The notes: generated by a model from the letters alone, not told the origin. DNA of 64,000 nt from Paenibacillus sp. N3.4 (GCF_008017805.1 NZ_VRTT01000033.1:1-64000), one strand, 5' to 3'; shown: positions 17,429 to 26,228, counted from the stretch's first letter. Translations and numbers: made by a program.

Positions 17429-18487
17429 GTGGTGTGGCGACATGGTTTTATAGAACTAATGGACATAAACAATTATCCGATAAATCAGTTAAAAGAGCTT
17501 GATGAAATTGAACTGCTAATACCGGAATCAATGACCAAGTTTAATCAATGGTGCAAGGATATTCAAGCTGTGAAGAACAATAAGTACCTACATCCATTAA
17601 TCATAGAATTTCAGGATGAGGTTGCTTACCGCAAGGCCCGTGATGAAGAACATCAATTTTATAAAGAGATTGATCCGTATTCACTAAGGAATTCAAAGGT
17701 TGAAAACCGCAGGAACAAAGCTGTGTTGTTCATAAACGTATCCGATAAGCAAGCCAATCGGGCATATGGAATTATGAATAGCTTAATTAATGCAATTAGT
17801 GAATTGGGTGGGAGGGTGGACGTATTTGCAGGAGAACAGGACAATATCCGGATACGATTACTAGACCATGAGTATTCCGCCTCATTGATCGAAATTATGG
17901 TCAAAAGACGTTCTTTTTTGTCGAAGGTACAATCTGGAAGTATGACGGGTTTAAGTCCCATGTATGAAAAGATCCCCAGTGGTTTGCTCAGAATGGAGTT
18001 CACGGAGATTCTCGGTTTCGCACACAGAAATAAAACGGCACAATCCCTTTGTTTTAATGAAATCCTGGATCGACCGTTTGAAAAACAAATAGGGGAGATT
18101 CTCACAGATTTTTTGAAAAATGCAATTGGGATAATCGTGTCTAGAAATCTAGCTGAGCGCGAATATGAAATAAAGAAAAAAGAGCAGGAATGTCTTGAAG
18201 AGATAGAAAGGGATAAGAAGCAGGAGCTTCAGCGGCTTGAAGAGTATAATCATCGCAAACAGAAACTAAAACAAAACATTGAGAATCAAATGAAGAACTG
18301 GGTTAAAGCGAACAAGTTGCGTGATTACGCCGAGGAGTTGGAACGATTTGTTGTAACATGTGAGGATGAGATAACAAAGGAGTCATTCTCTACTTATATC
18401 CAATTGGTGCGAGAAGCTGCGGAGGACTGTGATCCAGTAGGAGACATATTGAATAATGTACAGGAGTTAGAACATGGAAGCAAATGA
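17429..18487 (+). CDS. Unknown protein with C-terminal coiled coil, coupled to upstream gene
   Basis: 352 residues from GTG 17429, one base after the previous stop; the ribosome site AGGAGGGCG lies inside the end of the upstream gene, so translation is coupled. Residues about 90-150 (KAVLFINVSDKQANRAYGIM, GRVDVFAGEQDNIRIRL) may form a small alpha/beta domain; residues about 235-300 are a strong coiled coil (EIKKKEQECLEEIERDKKQ and onward). No known family. Position between a tRNA remnant and a TIR gene suggests a defence module, by context only. Its stop codon lies in a large inverted repeat. Confidence 0.75.
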   Translation: MVWRHGFIELMDINNYPINQLKELDEIELLIPESMTKFNQWCKDIQAVKNNKYLHPLIIEFQDEVAYRKARDEEHQFYKEIDPYSLRNSKVENRRNKAVLFINVSDKQANRAYGIMNSLINAISELGGRVDVFAGEQDNIRIRLLDHEYSASLIEIMVKRRSFLSKVQSGSMTGLSPMYEKIPSGLLRMEFTEILGFAHRNKTAQSLCFNEILDRPFEKQIGEILTDFLKNAIGIIVSRNLAEREYEIKKKEQECLEEIERDKKQELQRLEEYNHRKQKLKQNIENQMKNWVKANKLRDYAEELERFVVTCEDEITKESFSTYIQLVREAAEDCDPVGDILNNVQELEHGSK

Positions 18488-18523
18488 ATTCTCCCCTCAG
18501 CTTGCTGAGGGAGAATTCATTTG
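18481..18523. repeat. Large inverted repeat at the operon end
   Basis: CAAATGAATTCTCCC-CTCAG with loop CTTG and near-exact complement CTGAG-GGAGAATTCATTTG. The hairpin contains the stop codon of the preceding gene and lacks a T run. The AGCTTGCT centre is like the hairpins at 9491 and 9538. Confidence 0.7.
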
Positions 18524-18793
18524 CTGCTTATCCATGTGTATAAAAGACAATTTCTATATGCTTCTCTTTAAGCGACTTCATGTGTATACTTGCGGACAGT
18601 CCCGACAGGAAGGACTAGCAAAAATCCGTACTTCGCCGGTTAACCAAAACTCAGATTCCCATTCAATATTAAAGATCCACTCTGTGCAATCCAAATTACA
18701 CACTAACTATATCTTGAACGACGTAGTAATTTGTGCTGCTCATCAAATCAGGCGTGTTGCACTTGCCACGGAGTCCTATTTATAAATATTTCT
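18524..18793. other. Intergenic between convergent genes
   Basis: No gene supported; an open frame across it has no ribosome site and no family match. Confidence 0.4.
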
Positions 18794-20278
18794 CTAAAAT
18801 TCATTTAAATCTTTAAAGTTTTTATCACCTGTTTCAGGCATGATACTTTCATAGTAAATTTTATATTGTAGTTTAATTGAGTTGGAATTTACCCAAGACC
18901 ATATATCGTTATCAAATTCATAACCGATTTGTGCATTACTATCCAATCCAATTAATTCCTTTTGTTCTCCTGGATAGAGTGGCGAGATTTCGTCATACCA
19001 ATATTCAGTATAGTATTGATTGTCAATTTTTCTATCAACACCTTTTCGAAGGTGCTCCAACTTTGAAATCCGTATATTATTAGGCCAGAAAATACAAAGT
19101 CTAAATGCCTTTAGCACTGGCGGAGAAAGTAAATTAGCACGAAGAAAAAGTTCGTATTTATGCAACTTCCCCGTACTCATAGCACTCAGTGATTTGAATG
19201 AAAAGTCCAATGAAAGATAAGAATGTTTGACTATAGTGAGATCTTCATCAATTTCATGCTCAGAAATAACTTCAGCTAATTGTTTACTTATCACATTTAT
19301 CCCCTGATTTGTGTTTATAGCAAGTTTATCAGAAAGGATCGGGGAGAAATCTGTAACTTCCCTTGGAGTCAGATTGTGCCAAACAGGTAAAACGACCTTC
19401 TCGCCGCGGCCAACTACTTCTCTTTGCAGAAGCCCGTTTAATTCTAGACCTGTCCACTGCTTTTTAAAAAAGGCTGGGCTAAGAACAACTATTCCAAAAC
19501 GTGAAAGTGTCAAGCCTTCATCAATTTTTTGCCTGAGGCTATCTCCAATTTTCAAAGACCATTTATCATATCAAACTTTGATACCATATTTTTGTAACTC
19601 AAGAGCAAGCGGTTCAACAATTTCTTCTTTATCTTCACTTGCATGGCTAATAAAAACGTCCCATAATTTTGGAAGGGTGTTTTCGGATACTTCTATTTTT
19701 ACAGGTGACTCCGTTTTCAGCCTTTTGAGCTGCTCAATACCTTCCGCTAAAATATAAATATTCCCTGATTCAATGTTTTGAACAACAATATACTTCTTCT
19801 CTTCAAGAATGGATAAGATGTAGAACAGAAGCTCTTCTTTAATATTGAATAAATAACAAAACCCCTTGAGCTCCATCTTCTCACTTTTATAGCTGGCGGG
19901 AGTAATCTTCCGGATATTATGTAACGTCGTAAGCACTTTTACAGCGATTAGTTGTTCATCAATCGGTTCTGGAGTCTCGTCTTTACTCGTAGAAGTAATT
20001 TGGTTAACATAACGACCATCAGACTCAAACTCTCCAGAGTCTATTCGGGCTTTTACTTTTAACTCAACTCGTTCTTTCAGGTATGGAAGTGTCTGATCAC
20101 TATTTCTATTACTAAATAAACATGCTATTGCAGTACCGGTTATACTTATTGTCTCCGTGAATAAGTATTCTGCCTTCGTATCATTTAAAACGCCCACTGT
20201 ATATTGTGAACCATCAAAATTAACCCGTTCATTATAGCCAATACAATCGTAACCGTGGTACTCAAAGGACTCTTCCAT
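18794..20278 (-). pseudogene. TIR-domain protein with an in-frame TGA
   Basis: Read through one TGA at 19573-19571 this is a single frame of 494 codons. Residues about 210-360 are a TIR domain: LWDVFISHASEDKEEIVEPL, GIKV-(stop)-YDKWSLKIGDSL, FGIVVLSPAFF, and WTGLELNGLLQRE, where the Glu after WTGL is the catalytic position of TIR NADases. The stop replaces the Trp normally present in KVWYDKW (TGG to TGA). N-terminal region has a winged-helix-like part; the C-terminal region is unknown. Bacterial TIR proteins often act in antiphage NAD depletion; that role is inferred. Nonsense mutation makes it probably inactive. Confidence 0.85.
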
Positions 20279-20379
20279 TGGTCACTCACCGCCCATTCGT
20301 ATATATTAGAAACACATCAAATTTCTTATTTGCATGATGGTGCTAATTCTCAGTTCACCTCAACATCATATCATAAAAT

Positions 20380-20427
20380 GATCGCAACGTTTGGTTCAAG
20401 GCTTTCCTGTTTCAAATCGTTGTGATC
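20380..20427. other. Imperfect inverted repeat between TIR and recombinase genes; possible recombinase site
   Basis: Arms GATCGCAACGTTTGGTTCA and TTTCAAATCGTTGTGATC are imperfect complements around a short centre. The left arm includes AACGTTTGGT, close to the AACGTT(A) right boxes of the cassette repeats. It lies about 150 bases upstream of the + strand recombinase. It could equally be an operator. Confidence 0.4.
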
Positions 20428-20579
20428 GCATCTTTGGGAGCATTTCAATCTGACAATCTCGCTTCGCCTGAGACCATAGAACGCTGACAAATTGACTTTT
20501 TAGAGGGTCCGGTTTTGTCCGGAAAATGAAACGAATAGTGAGGGGGGCTTTCGGAATACATCTGTTTGGAGGGAAGAGG

Positions 20580-21605
20580 ATGGGCATAAATTTTGTAAGC
20601 CTATTTCGGCAAAGTCAGAGTGAAAGAGCGAATAAACGACGCAGTAATGATTTATACGATGTAGATTCGTTTTCCAGTTCAGGTTATCGGTTAACATGGG
20701 AAGAAGCCGTGAGATTATTTATTCAAGCCCGCCGTGCAGAAACGTCAAGCGAGGAAACTGTAAAATTTGAATTGAGCACTTTGAAATGTTATGAGCGAAT
20801 TCTGCGAGAGCAAGAGATTGAAGCCGATGTCTATCATGTATCAACAGACTTGTTGCGGAACAAATTTATCATGGCTATGGTTGAGAAAAAAGGCTACAAG
20901 CTCAATACGATCAATAACCGAATTAAATCAATCAAGCGCTTTTTTTTATTTTTACATGAAGAAGGTTGGATTCCGGATAATCCGGCAGAACACTTACGAA
21001 CGCGTAAAGGTCATCAACCAACCATTCCATCCTTCACCGAAGAGCAAGTTGTAGCCCTTCTCAAGCAGCCGGACCAAAACACGTTTACGGGATTTCGTGA
21101 CTTTGTCATTTTGTCATTGATTTTCGATAGTGGGCTGCGAGTCGGAGAAATAACAAAACTGAACATAAATCAGGTTGATGTTAAAGAGAATCTGCTCCTT
21201 GGTGTCATTGGTAAAAGTAAGAAGCCAAGAGACATCCCTTATTGTGATGATGTACGTAAACTGTTAATCCGTTATATTAAAGCAAGAGGGGACATTCGTT
21301 CATCTCACTTTTTTGTCACACTTGATGGTCGCCCGCTTGGTGTTCGTTCGTTTCAAGTGGCTTTACGCCAATATGGTAAGGATGCTGGGATCACTAACGT
21401 TCGAGTCAGTCCGCATACGTTAAGACATACCTTCGCCAAAATGTACATTATTAATGAGGGGGACCCGTATAGCTTGCAAGATATTCTCGGTCATTCTTCG
21501 CAGGATATGGTAAAGCGTTACGTGAATTTGTGGCGTCCTGAAATGAAATCGAAGCATACGAAATCCTCTCCCTTGCGTCGATTGTATCAAAACAGGTTGA
21601 TTTAA
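20580..21605 (+). CDS. Tyrosine recombinase A
   Basis: 341 residues from ATG 20580, chosen for TTTGGAGGGAAGAGG just before it (an ATG at 20526 is in frame but lacks a site). SAM-like N-terminal core-binding domain (about 40-130), then catalytic domain with Arg about 186 (DSGLRVGEI), beta-hairpin Lys in GKSKKPRDIP, HTLRH at about 278-282, GH about 304 and nucleophile Tyr about 313 (VKRYVNL): the full R-K-H-R-H-Y set. The linker FTEEQVVALLKQPDQNTFTG is shared with the two other recombinases here, so they are paralogues. No IntI-specific extra helix is obvious. It converges on the recombinase pair. Confidence 0.93.
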   Translation: MGINFVSLFRQSQSERANKRRSNDLYDVDSFSSSGYRLTWEEAVRLFIQARRAETSSEETVKFELSTLKCYERILREQEIEADVYHVSTDLLRNKFIMAMVEKKGYKLNTINNRIKSIKRFFLFLHEEGWIPDNPAEHLRTRKGHQPTIPSFTEEQVVALLKQPDQNTFTGFRDFVILSLIFDSGLRVGEITKLNINQVDVKENLLLGVIGKSKKPRDIPYCDDVRKLLIRYIKARGDIRSSHFFVTLDGRPLGVRSFQVALRQYGKDAGITNVRVSPHTLRHTFAKMYIINEGDPYSLQDILGHSSQDMVKRYVNLWRPEMKSKHTKSSPLRRLYQNRLI

Positions 21606-21633
21606 CTATCATAATGGGGTTGAAGAGAGTAAG

Positions 21634-21670
21634 AAGTAAAGGCCATTCCGTTAATGAATGACCTTTACTT
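21634..21670. terminator. Bidirectional terminator between convergent recombinases
   Basis: AAGTAAAGGCCATTC and GAATGACCTTTACTT form a 15-bp stem with one mismatch, between the stop codons of recombinases A (+) and B (-). Confidence 0.7.
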
Positions 21671-21686
21671 CTGCTTATGGCAAGGT

Positions 21687-22658
21687 TTAAATAATTCGTT
21701 TCATGTTTTCAACCGGACTATACTTCTTGTGCTGTTGCTTAATATCGCTGCTAAACAGCTCGACGTAATACTCAACCATTTTAAGCGTGGCATGGCCTAA
21801 AATTCGTCGGAGTGTGAACGGATCACCACCGTTCAAAATGTAGAACTTGGCCATTGTATGCCGGAAGGTATGAGGGGACACTCGCACCCCATTGATGCTT
21901 GAAGCAAGTCCGTAATCGTGCATTTTCTCCTGTAGTGCGCGGGTGCTGATCTTTTCGTTATTCATGTTAACGAATAGCGCATCCGTCTCTAAGTCTCCCC
22001 GAATATCCAGGTAACGGCGTATCACTTTGGCACATGTTTGTTGGATAGGAGCGCGGCGGGCCTTTCCTCCCTTTCCTCTAGTGATTCGGATTTCCTGTTC
22101 TTTAAAGAAGACATCACCAATTTTCACATTGCATAGTTCACTGATTCACATTCCCGTTTCCAAAAGAACCAACATCATGGTGTAGTCCCGAAAGCCAGAG
22201 AACGTGTTCCGGTCCGGTTGTTCCAGCAAGGCGACGACTTGTTCTTTGGTAAAAGTTTGAATCATCAATTTTTCTGCTTTGGTGGCATGAATCTCATCTG
22301 AAAGGTTCTGAAGGAGCCAGCCTTCCTCAAATAAGTATCTCAAGAATTGCTTAATCGCCTTGATGCGTCCGTTGACGGTATTGTCCGATTTTCCTTGATC
22401 GAACAGATAGGCAATAAAATGATTCTTAATATCCCGAGAAGTGACGGAGTAAATATCTAGTACAAGCTCTTGATCCCGGAAGGCAGCTTCCAGTTGTTTA
22501 GCACTATCCTGATAAAAACGAATCGTGAGCGGCGAAAGGTTTTTTGACTTGCAATCGAGAATAAAAGAGTGAAGCAGATCGCTATAGCTTAATTGTTGCT
22601 TGGCGTCGCTTGCCTTATCGACTTTGACCAACTTATTTTGTCTGCGTCCGGTAGTCAT
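21687..22658 (-). pseudogene. Tyrosine recombinase B, nonsense mutation at the catalytic Arg
   Basis: One frame of 323 codons with a TGA at codon 171. The context is LETGM-(stop)-ISEL, whereas the sister protein has LETGIRLNEL; the stop therefore falls at the first catalytic Arg (probably CGA to TGA). Downstream the remaining catalytic residues are kept: HTFRHTMAK, ILGHATLKMVEYY. The ATG overlaps the stop of recombinase C (ATGA), so B and C are translationally coupled. Without readthrough only an N-terminal DNA-binding domain of 170 residues is made, which could still bind sites. Confidence 0.9.
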
Positions 22659-23608
22659 TCCCCCTGCACCCCGCTTTCCGCGAAGAGTGAGGGGTATTCC
22701 TGAAAGATCTGTTCCAGCGGGCTAAACTTCTCATGTTGAGTCTGCAAATCACGCGAAAAAAGTTCAACATACATTTCAGTTGTTTCTATCCGTGAATGCC
22801 CAAGAATATTTTTTAACGAGAAAATATCGCCACCGTTCAATAAAAACTTTTTTGCGAAGGTATGGCGAAACGTGTGGCAGGAACATTGCACATCCTGAAT
22901 GTTTGCGGTTTTACAAATCCGAGAGATCATGGATCGAATGCCACCTTCATCGAATGGGCGATTGTCCAACGTGATCCACAGTCGATCCGTGTCCAGCGTT
23001 CCTCGCTCTAGCAAATAAAGTTGCAACTCATGGGATACGATTCGCTGAATCGGTACCATTCTGGCCTTTCTGCCTTTCCCTTGCCGAACACGTACCATTC
23101 CTTCCTCTAATAGAACATCTGTGATTTGTAGTTGAGTTAGTTCGTTCAGCCGTATTCCGGTTTCAAGCAAAATCAGCAACATCATGTAATTACGGAAGCC
23201 AGTAAATGTTGAACGATCGGGTTCAGTAAACAATCGCGTCAAATGAGCATCCGTGAAAGTATGCATCAAAGAGGGTTGGATTTTAAACGGCTTTAGTCCA
23301 TCCGCAATATTGCAATCAGCTTGTTTCTCGGCCACGAGAAACGCAAAAAATGCTTTGATAATGGCCAGATTGCAATTGACGGTTCTCAAGGCTGATGTCT
23401 CATCAAGCATACTGGGGATGATACGATGCTTTAACAAATCGGGAGTTAAATCAAACCATTCGAGATGTTGGGTATTTAAGTGTTGTTCGAGCTTTTTCAA
23501 TCCGTTCCCATAACGGCGAATAGTTGGCTTGGTTAGGTTTCTGGATTTGCAGTCCATGAGAAACAATTGAACAAGGCTTGACCAATTGTTCATATTTGGT
23601 TGAGGCAC
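22655..23608 (-). CDS. Tyrosine recombinase C, divergent from the cassette array
   Basis: 317 residues; GTG 23608 with AGGGAGGAAATGCGAA before it (ATG 23593 is an alternative). Core-binding domain about 8-95, catalytic domain with LETGIRLNEL (Arg I), GKGRKARMVPIQ (Lys), CHTFRHTF at about 245-249, GH about 271 and Tyr about 280 (TEMYVEL). Complete active site. It faces away from the first attC-like repeat 220 bases upstream of its start, the arrangement of intI and attI in integrons. Closest general type is Xer/Tn554-like integrases rather than IntI, by my reading. Confidence 0.93.
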   Translation of the reverse strand: MPQPNMNNWSSLVQLFLMDCKSRNLTKPTIRRYGNGLKKLEQHLNTQHLEWFDLTPDLLKHRIIPSMLDETSALRTVNCNLAIIKAFFAFLVAEKQADCNIADGLKPFKIQPSLMHTFTDAHLTRLFTEPDRSTFTGFRNYMMLLILLETGIRLNELTQLQITDVLLEEGMVRVRQGKGRKARMVPIQRIVSHELQLYLLERGTLDTDRLWITLDNRPFDEGGIRSMISRICKTANIQDVQCSCHTFRHTFAKKFLLNGGDIFSLKNILGHSRIETTEMYVELFSRDLQTQHEKFSPLEQIFQEYPSLFAESGVQGE

Positions 23609-23825
23609 TTCGCATTTCCTCCCTTATTGGATATGCGAAGCAAAGCAGATATACGAAGTGGGCAAGGGGAGGTTCGTAAAACATTTGGATATACGATTTC
23701 GCATAACTTCAACGAAATTCCGGGTTTTTTGCAATCGGATGGAAGAGCTTTGGAAAACCCGAAATCCATTGATACATAAGGCTTCTTCGGCATTTCGGTG
23801 GGCTGCGCTCACCTCTTCCCGGTTC
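23609..23825. promoter_or_regulatory. attI-like spacer with repeated ATATRCGAA motifs
   Basis: The spacer between the recombinase C start and the first repeat has ATATGCGAA at 23631, ATATACGAA at 23649 (18 bases apart), and ATATACGAT at 23689 abutting an inverted TTCGCATA, forming a near-palindrome 23690-23705. A further inverted copy (CTTCGCAT) lies at the recombinase start. Direct and inverted binding motifs at this place are what an integrase-bound attI would show; it must also hold the recombinase promoter. GGTTCGTAAAAC at 23671 resembles GGTTCGTATAAC at the left edge of repeat R1. Confidence 0.5.
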
Positions 23826-23980
23826 GTATAACACAATATTCACGCTGCGGGACTTGGTCTGCCAGAGGCATTTCGGGGAAGTGGAATCAGGCAGACAAAA
23901 CCCTGCACCACCTAACCGCATCGCTGCCGGGACTACGTCCCTTAAGTTGGTGAGGGTTCGTGAATACAACAACGTTATAT
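23826..23980 (+). repeat. attC-like repeat R1 (first, recombinase-proximal)
   Basis: Left box GTATAAC, right box GTTATAT. Complete with all inner stems (TCTGCC/GGCAGA; CACCACCTAA/TTAAGTTGGTG). Its right box matches the left box of R2 exactly. Confidence 0.8.
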
Positions 23981-24120
23981 GAAAGGGACGAAGAGATTTA
24001 ATTAAAAACATATATTCAACCCAAATTAACTACTTACATTGGATTCGACATAGTCGTTTCCATTTTTTGTTTATTATAGTACATTTATTTTATCAGCTTA
24101 TTTTGAAAGGATGACCATTT

Positions 24121-24504
24121 GTGAATGAAAGAGAAGCTATAGATAAATTTGGAGAATTATTGATGACAGATTTAAGAGATAGAACTATCGATTTTTTCGA
24201 ATTACTTGTTAAAGGACACTGGAAAGCACCAAAACTTCAGCAGTTGCAACATGAAATGCAATCTTTTGATGACAAACAAATAGAATTATTTAGAAGGGCA
24301 TTGATTAGGAGCCTAGATTCAGGAATACATGATTTTTTATTTAAATTACAAGAACAAGCAGATTTCAATAATGAAATAGAAATTAAAGTACAAGGAATTA
24401 ATATTATACAAGCTAGCGATGGATTACATGGAGAGTTATTTACTGAGGACGGTTGGTTTGCAAACTTCAGTAAGTACGGGGAAAATAATAAAGAAGAATT
24501 TTAG
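24121..24504 (+). CDS. Cassette 1: hypothetical protein
   Basis: 127 residues from GTG 24121 with GAAAGGATGACC upstream. Helical N-terminal two thirds (REAIDKFGELLMTDLRDRTI, FFELLVKGHWKAP, LFRRALIRSLDSGIHDFL) and a short C-terminal strand region (EIEIKVQGINII). No family recognised. It is the first cassette; a TATAGT box near 24076 could be a -10 element for it. Flanked by R1 and R2. Confidence 0.7.
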   Translation: MNEREAIDKFGELLMTDLRDRTIDFFELLVKGHWKAPKLQQLQHEMQSFDDKQIELFRRALIRSLDSGIHDFLFKLQEQADFNNEIEIKVQGINIIQASDGLHGELFTEDGWFANFSKYGENNKEEF

Positions 24505-24529
24505 TAAAATCGAAGAAGCCCTCCCAATC

Positions 24530-24692
24530 ATATAACACCGTATTGTCGCTGCGGGCCGTTCGGCCCTTGGTCTGCCAGAGGAATTTCGGGGAAGTGGAAT
24601 CAGGCAGAAAACCCTGCGAGGTTAAGTGGCGGAGCCACCCGGCGCTTACGCGCCTTAAGCCTCTCGGGTTCGTGAATACAACAACGTTAGGT
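24530..24692 (+). repeat. attC-like repeat R2
   Basis: Left box ATATAAC, right box GTTAGGT. Inner stems GGGCC/GGCCC, TCTGCC/GGCAGA, GAGGTTAAG/CTTAAGCCTC with two small hairpins at its tip. Right box pairs exactly with the left box of R3. Confidence 0.85.
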
Positions 24693-24732
24693 GAAATCAG
24701 TCGAAAAACATGAAAATTATAAGGAGATTCTG

Positions 24733-25275
24733 ATGATAATCATGATTAATGGAGCCTTCGGCTCTGGCAAGACTACAACAGCTAGCAACCTCCATACGAG
24801 GGTTCCAGGCAGTATGATATTTGATCCAGAAGAAATTGGTTACATGTTAAGGAAACTTATCCCGGATGAAACGAGAAAAGATTATGAACGGACAGATGAT
24901 TTTCAGGATATTGATCTATGGAGAATACTTTCGGTTAATATAGCAAGAGAATTAAACCAGAAGTACAATAAACATTTAATCATACCGATGACAATATACA
25001 AGCCAATTAATTTTGAATATATTTCTCGAGGATTAGAAGAAATCGATAACGAGTTATATCATTTTTGTTTGATTGCTTCAGAGGAAACACTTAGGAAACG
25101 CCTAACAGTTCGAGGGGATACGATTGGTGGTTGGCAATTTCAACAGATAGAGAAGTGTGTGAATGCATTTAGAGATAGTAAATTTGAAAAACATATAGTA
25201 ACAGATGAGCTAGATACAAGTGAGATTATAAATAGGATATTAATGAATATTGAGGGTAATTCGACGAAGGACTGA
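24733..25275 (+). CDS. Cassette 2: TmrB-like P-loop protein
   Basis: 180 residues from ATG 24733 (AAGGAGATTCTG before it). Walker A is at residues about 6-15 (INGAFGSGKTTTA). FDPEEIGYMLRKLIP, TIYKPINFEYI and RLTVRGDTIGGWQFQQ fit the adenylate-kinase-like tunicamycin resistance TmrB group. TmrB in B. subtilis is an ATP-binding membrane-associated protein giving tunicamycin resistance; here a nucleoside/antibiotic-related role is only inferred. A reading from 24691 would begin inside the repeat box and is rejected. Confidence 0.8.
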   Translation: MIIMINGAFGSGKTTTASNLHTRVPGSMIFDPEEIGYMLRKLIPDETRKDYERTDDFQDIDLWRILSVNIARELNQKYNKHLIIPMTIYKPINFEYISRGLEEIDNELYHFCLIASEETLRKRLTVRGDTIGGWQFQQIEKCVNAFRDSKFEKHIVTDELDTSEIINRILMNIEGNSTKD

Positions 25276-25279
25276 CTTC

Positions 25280-25442
25280 ACCTAACACCGTATTCCCGCT
25301 GCGGGCCTTTCAGCTCGGGGTCTGCCCGAGGAATTTCGGAGAAGTGGGGTCAGGCAGACAACCCTGCACTGGCTAAGTCCGTCGGACTCGGCTGCAAGCT
25401 GCCTTAAGCCAGTGAGGGTTCGGGAATACAAGAACGTTAGGT
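25280..25442 (+). repeat. attC-like repeat R3
   Basis: Left box ACCTAAC, right box GTTAGGT. Inner arms GTATTCCCG and CGGGAATAC pair perfectly. Right box pairs with the left box of R4. Confidence 0.85.
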
Positions 25443-25487
25443 GAAATCACGACAAGATTAAAAACCATAATGTAAGAAGGTATGGCT

Positions 25488-26039
25488 ATGAAGTTAATTA
25501 AACAAAAAGAGTTAAGTGTAAGGTTAATCACAGAGGAAGATGCTACTCTTTTAGTAAAGTGGTTGAGTGATTCAAAGGTATTAGAATATTATGGAGGACG
25601 CGATCGGCCTCACGACTTAGAAATGGTTAAAAAACATTATTTTGAACGAACACAAGAAATCACTCAATGTATTATTCAATATAACGAAGAAGACATCGGT
25701 TACATTCAATTCTATTTAATAACTAAAGAAGAAAAACAAGAATATGGCTATGAAGGATTTGCTGGGAAGATATTTGGGATGGACCAATTCATAGGGGAAG
25801 TTAATTTATGGAATAAGGGAATAGGAACAGAATTAATAAAATCAATGATAAATCACTTAGAAACGCAGGAGAGAGCAGATAAGATCGTTATGGATCCTCA
25901 GGCTTGGAACAAACGTGCATTAAGGGTTTATGAGAAGTGCGGATTTGTTAAGAAGAAGTATCTAACAAAACATGAATGGCATGAAGGAGAATATAAGGAT
26001 TGTTGGGTTATTGAGTATGTAGGGCATAAAAACCATTGA
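25488..26039 (+). CDS. Cassette 3: GNAT acetyltransferase resembling AAC(6')-I
   Basis: 183 residues from ATG 25488 (AAGAAGGTATGGCT before it; ATG 25482 also possible). The order of motifs is that of aminoglycoside 6'-N-acetyltransferases such as the AAC(6')-Ie half of the bifunctional enzyme: VLEYYGGRDRPHDLE, EEDIGYIQFYLI, FGMDQFIGE, NKGIGTELIKSM (acetyl-CoA loop), KIVMDPQAWNKRALRVYEKC. The GMDQFIGE stretch is especially like AAC(6')-Ie. Substrate is not proven. A resistance-type gene in a cassette parallels classical integrons. Confidence 0.85.
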   Translation: MKLIKQKELSVRLITEEDATLLVKWLSDSKVLEYYGGRDRPHDLEMVKKHYFERTQEITQCIIQYNEEDIGYIQFYLITKEEKQEYGYEGFAGKIFGMDQFIGEVNLWNKGIGTELIKSMINHLETQERADKIVMDPQAWNKRALRVYEKCGFVKKKYLTKHEWHEGEYKDCWVIEYVGHKNH

Positions 26040-26067
26040 ATGTAATCACTTCGATGGACGTGACATC

Positions 26068-26228
26068 ACCTAACGCCGTATTCACGCTTCGGGCTAAAGC
26101 CCTCGGTCTGCCCGAGGCAATTCGGAGAAGAAGAATCAGGCAGACAACCCTGCACCACCTAACCGCATCGCGGCCGGCCCTGACGGGCCTTAAGGTGGTG
26201 AGGATTCGTGAATACAGTAACGTTATAT
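26068..26228 (+). repeat. attC-like repeat R4
   Basis: Left box ACCTAAC, right box GTTATAT: its own ends do not match each other, but its left box matches R3 right and its right box matches R5 left. Confidence 0.85.

Noticed and set aside
18794-20278. Reassigned TGA as Trp
   Set aside because: TIR and Imm53 have TGA at Trp positions, which could hint at recoding, but many intact genes here end in TGA and recombinase B has TGA at an Arg; ordinary nonsense mutation is simpler.
20580-23608. Classical IntI integrase
   Set aside because: The catalytic set is present, but I could not see the IntI-specific insertion between the motifs, and lengths and linker motif resemble Xer/Tn554-type recombinases.
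24600-24665. Small ORFs inside the repeats
   Set aside because: Open frames crossing repeats (for example 26036-26230, 41830-42012, and several on the minus strand) arise from the conserved repeat sequence and have no ribosome sites.
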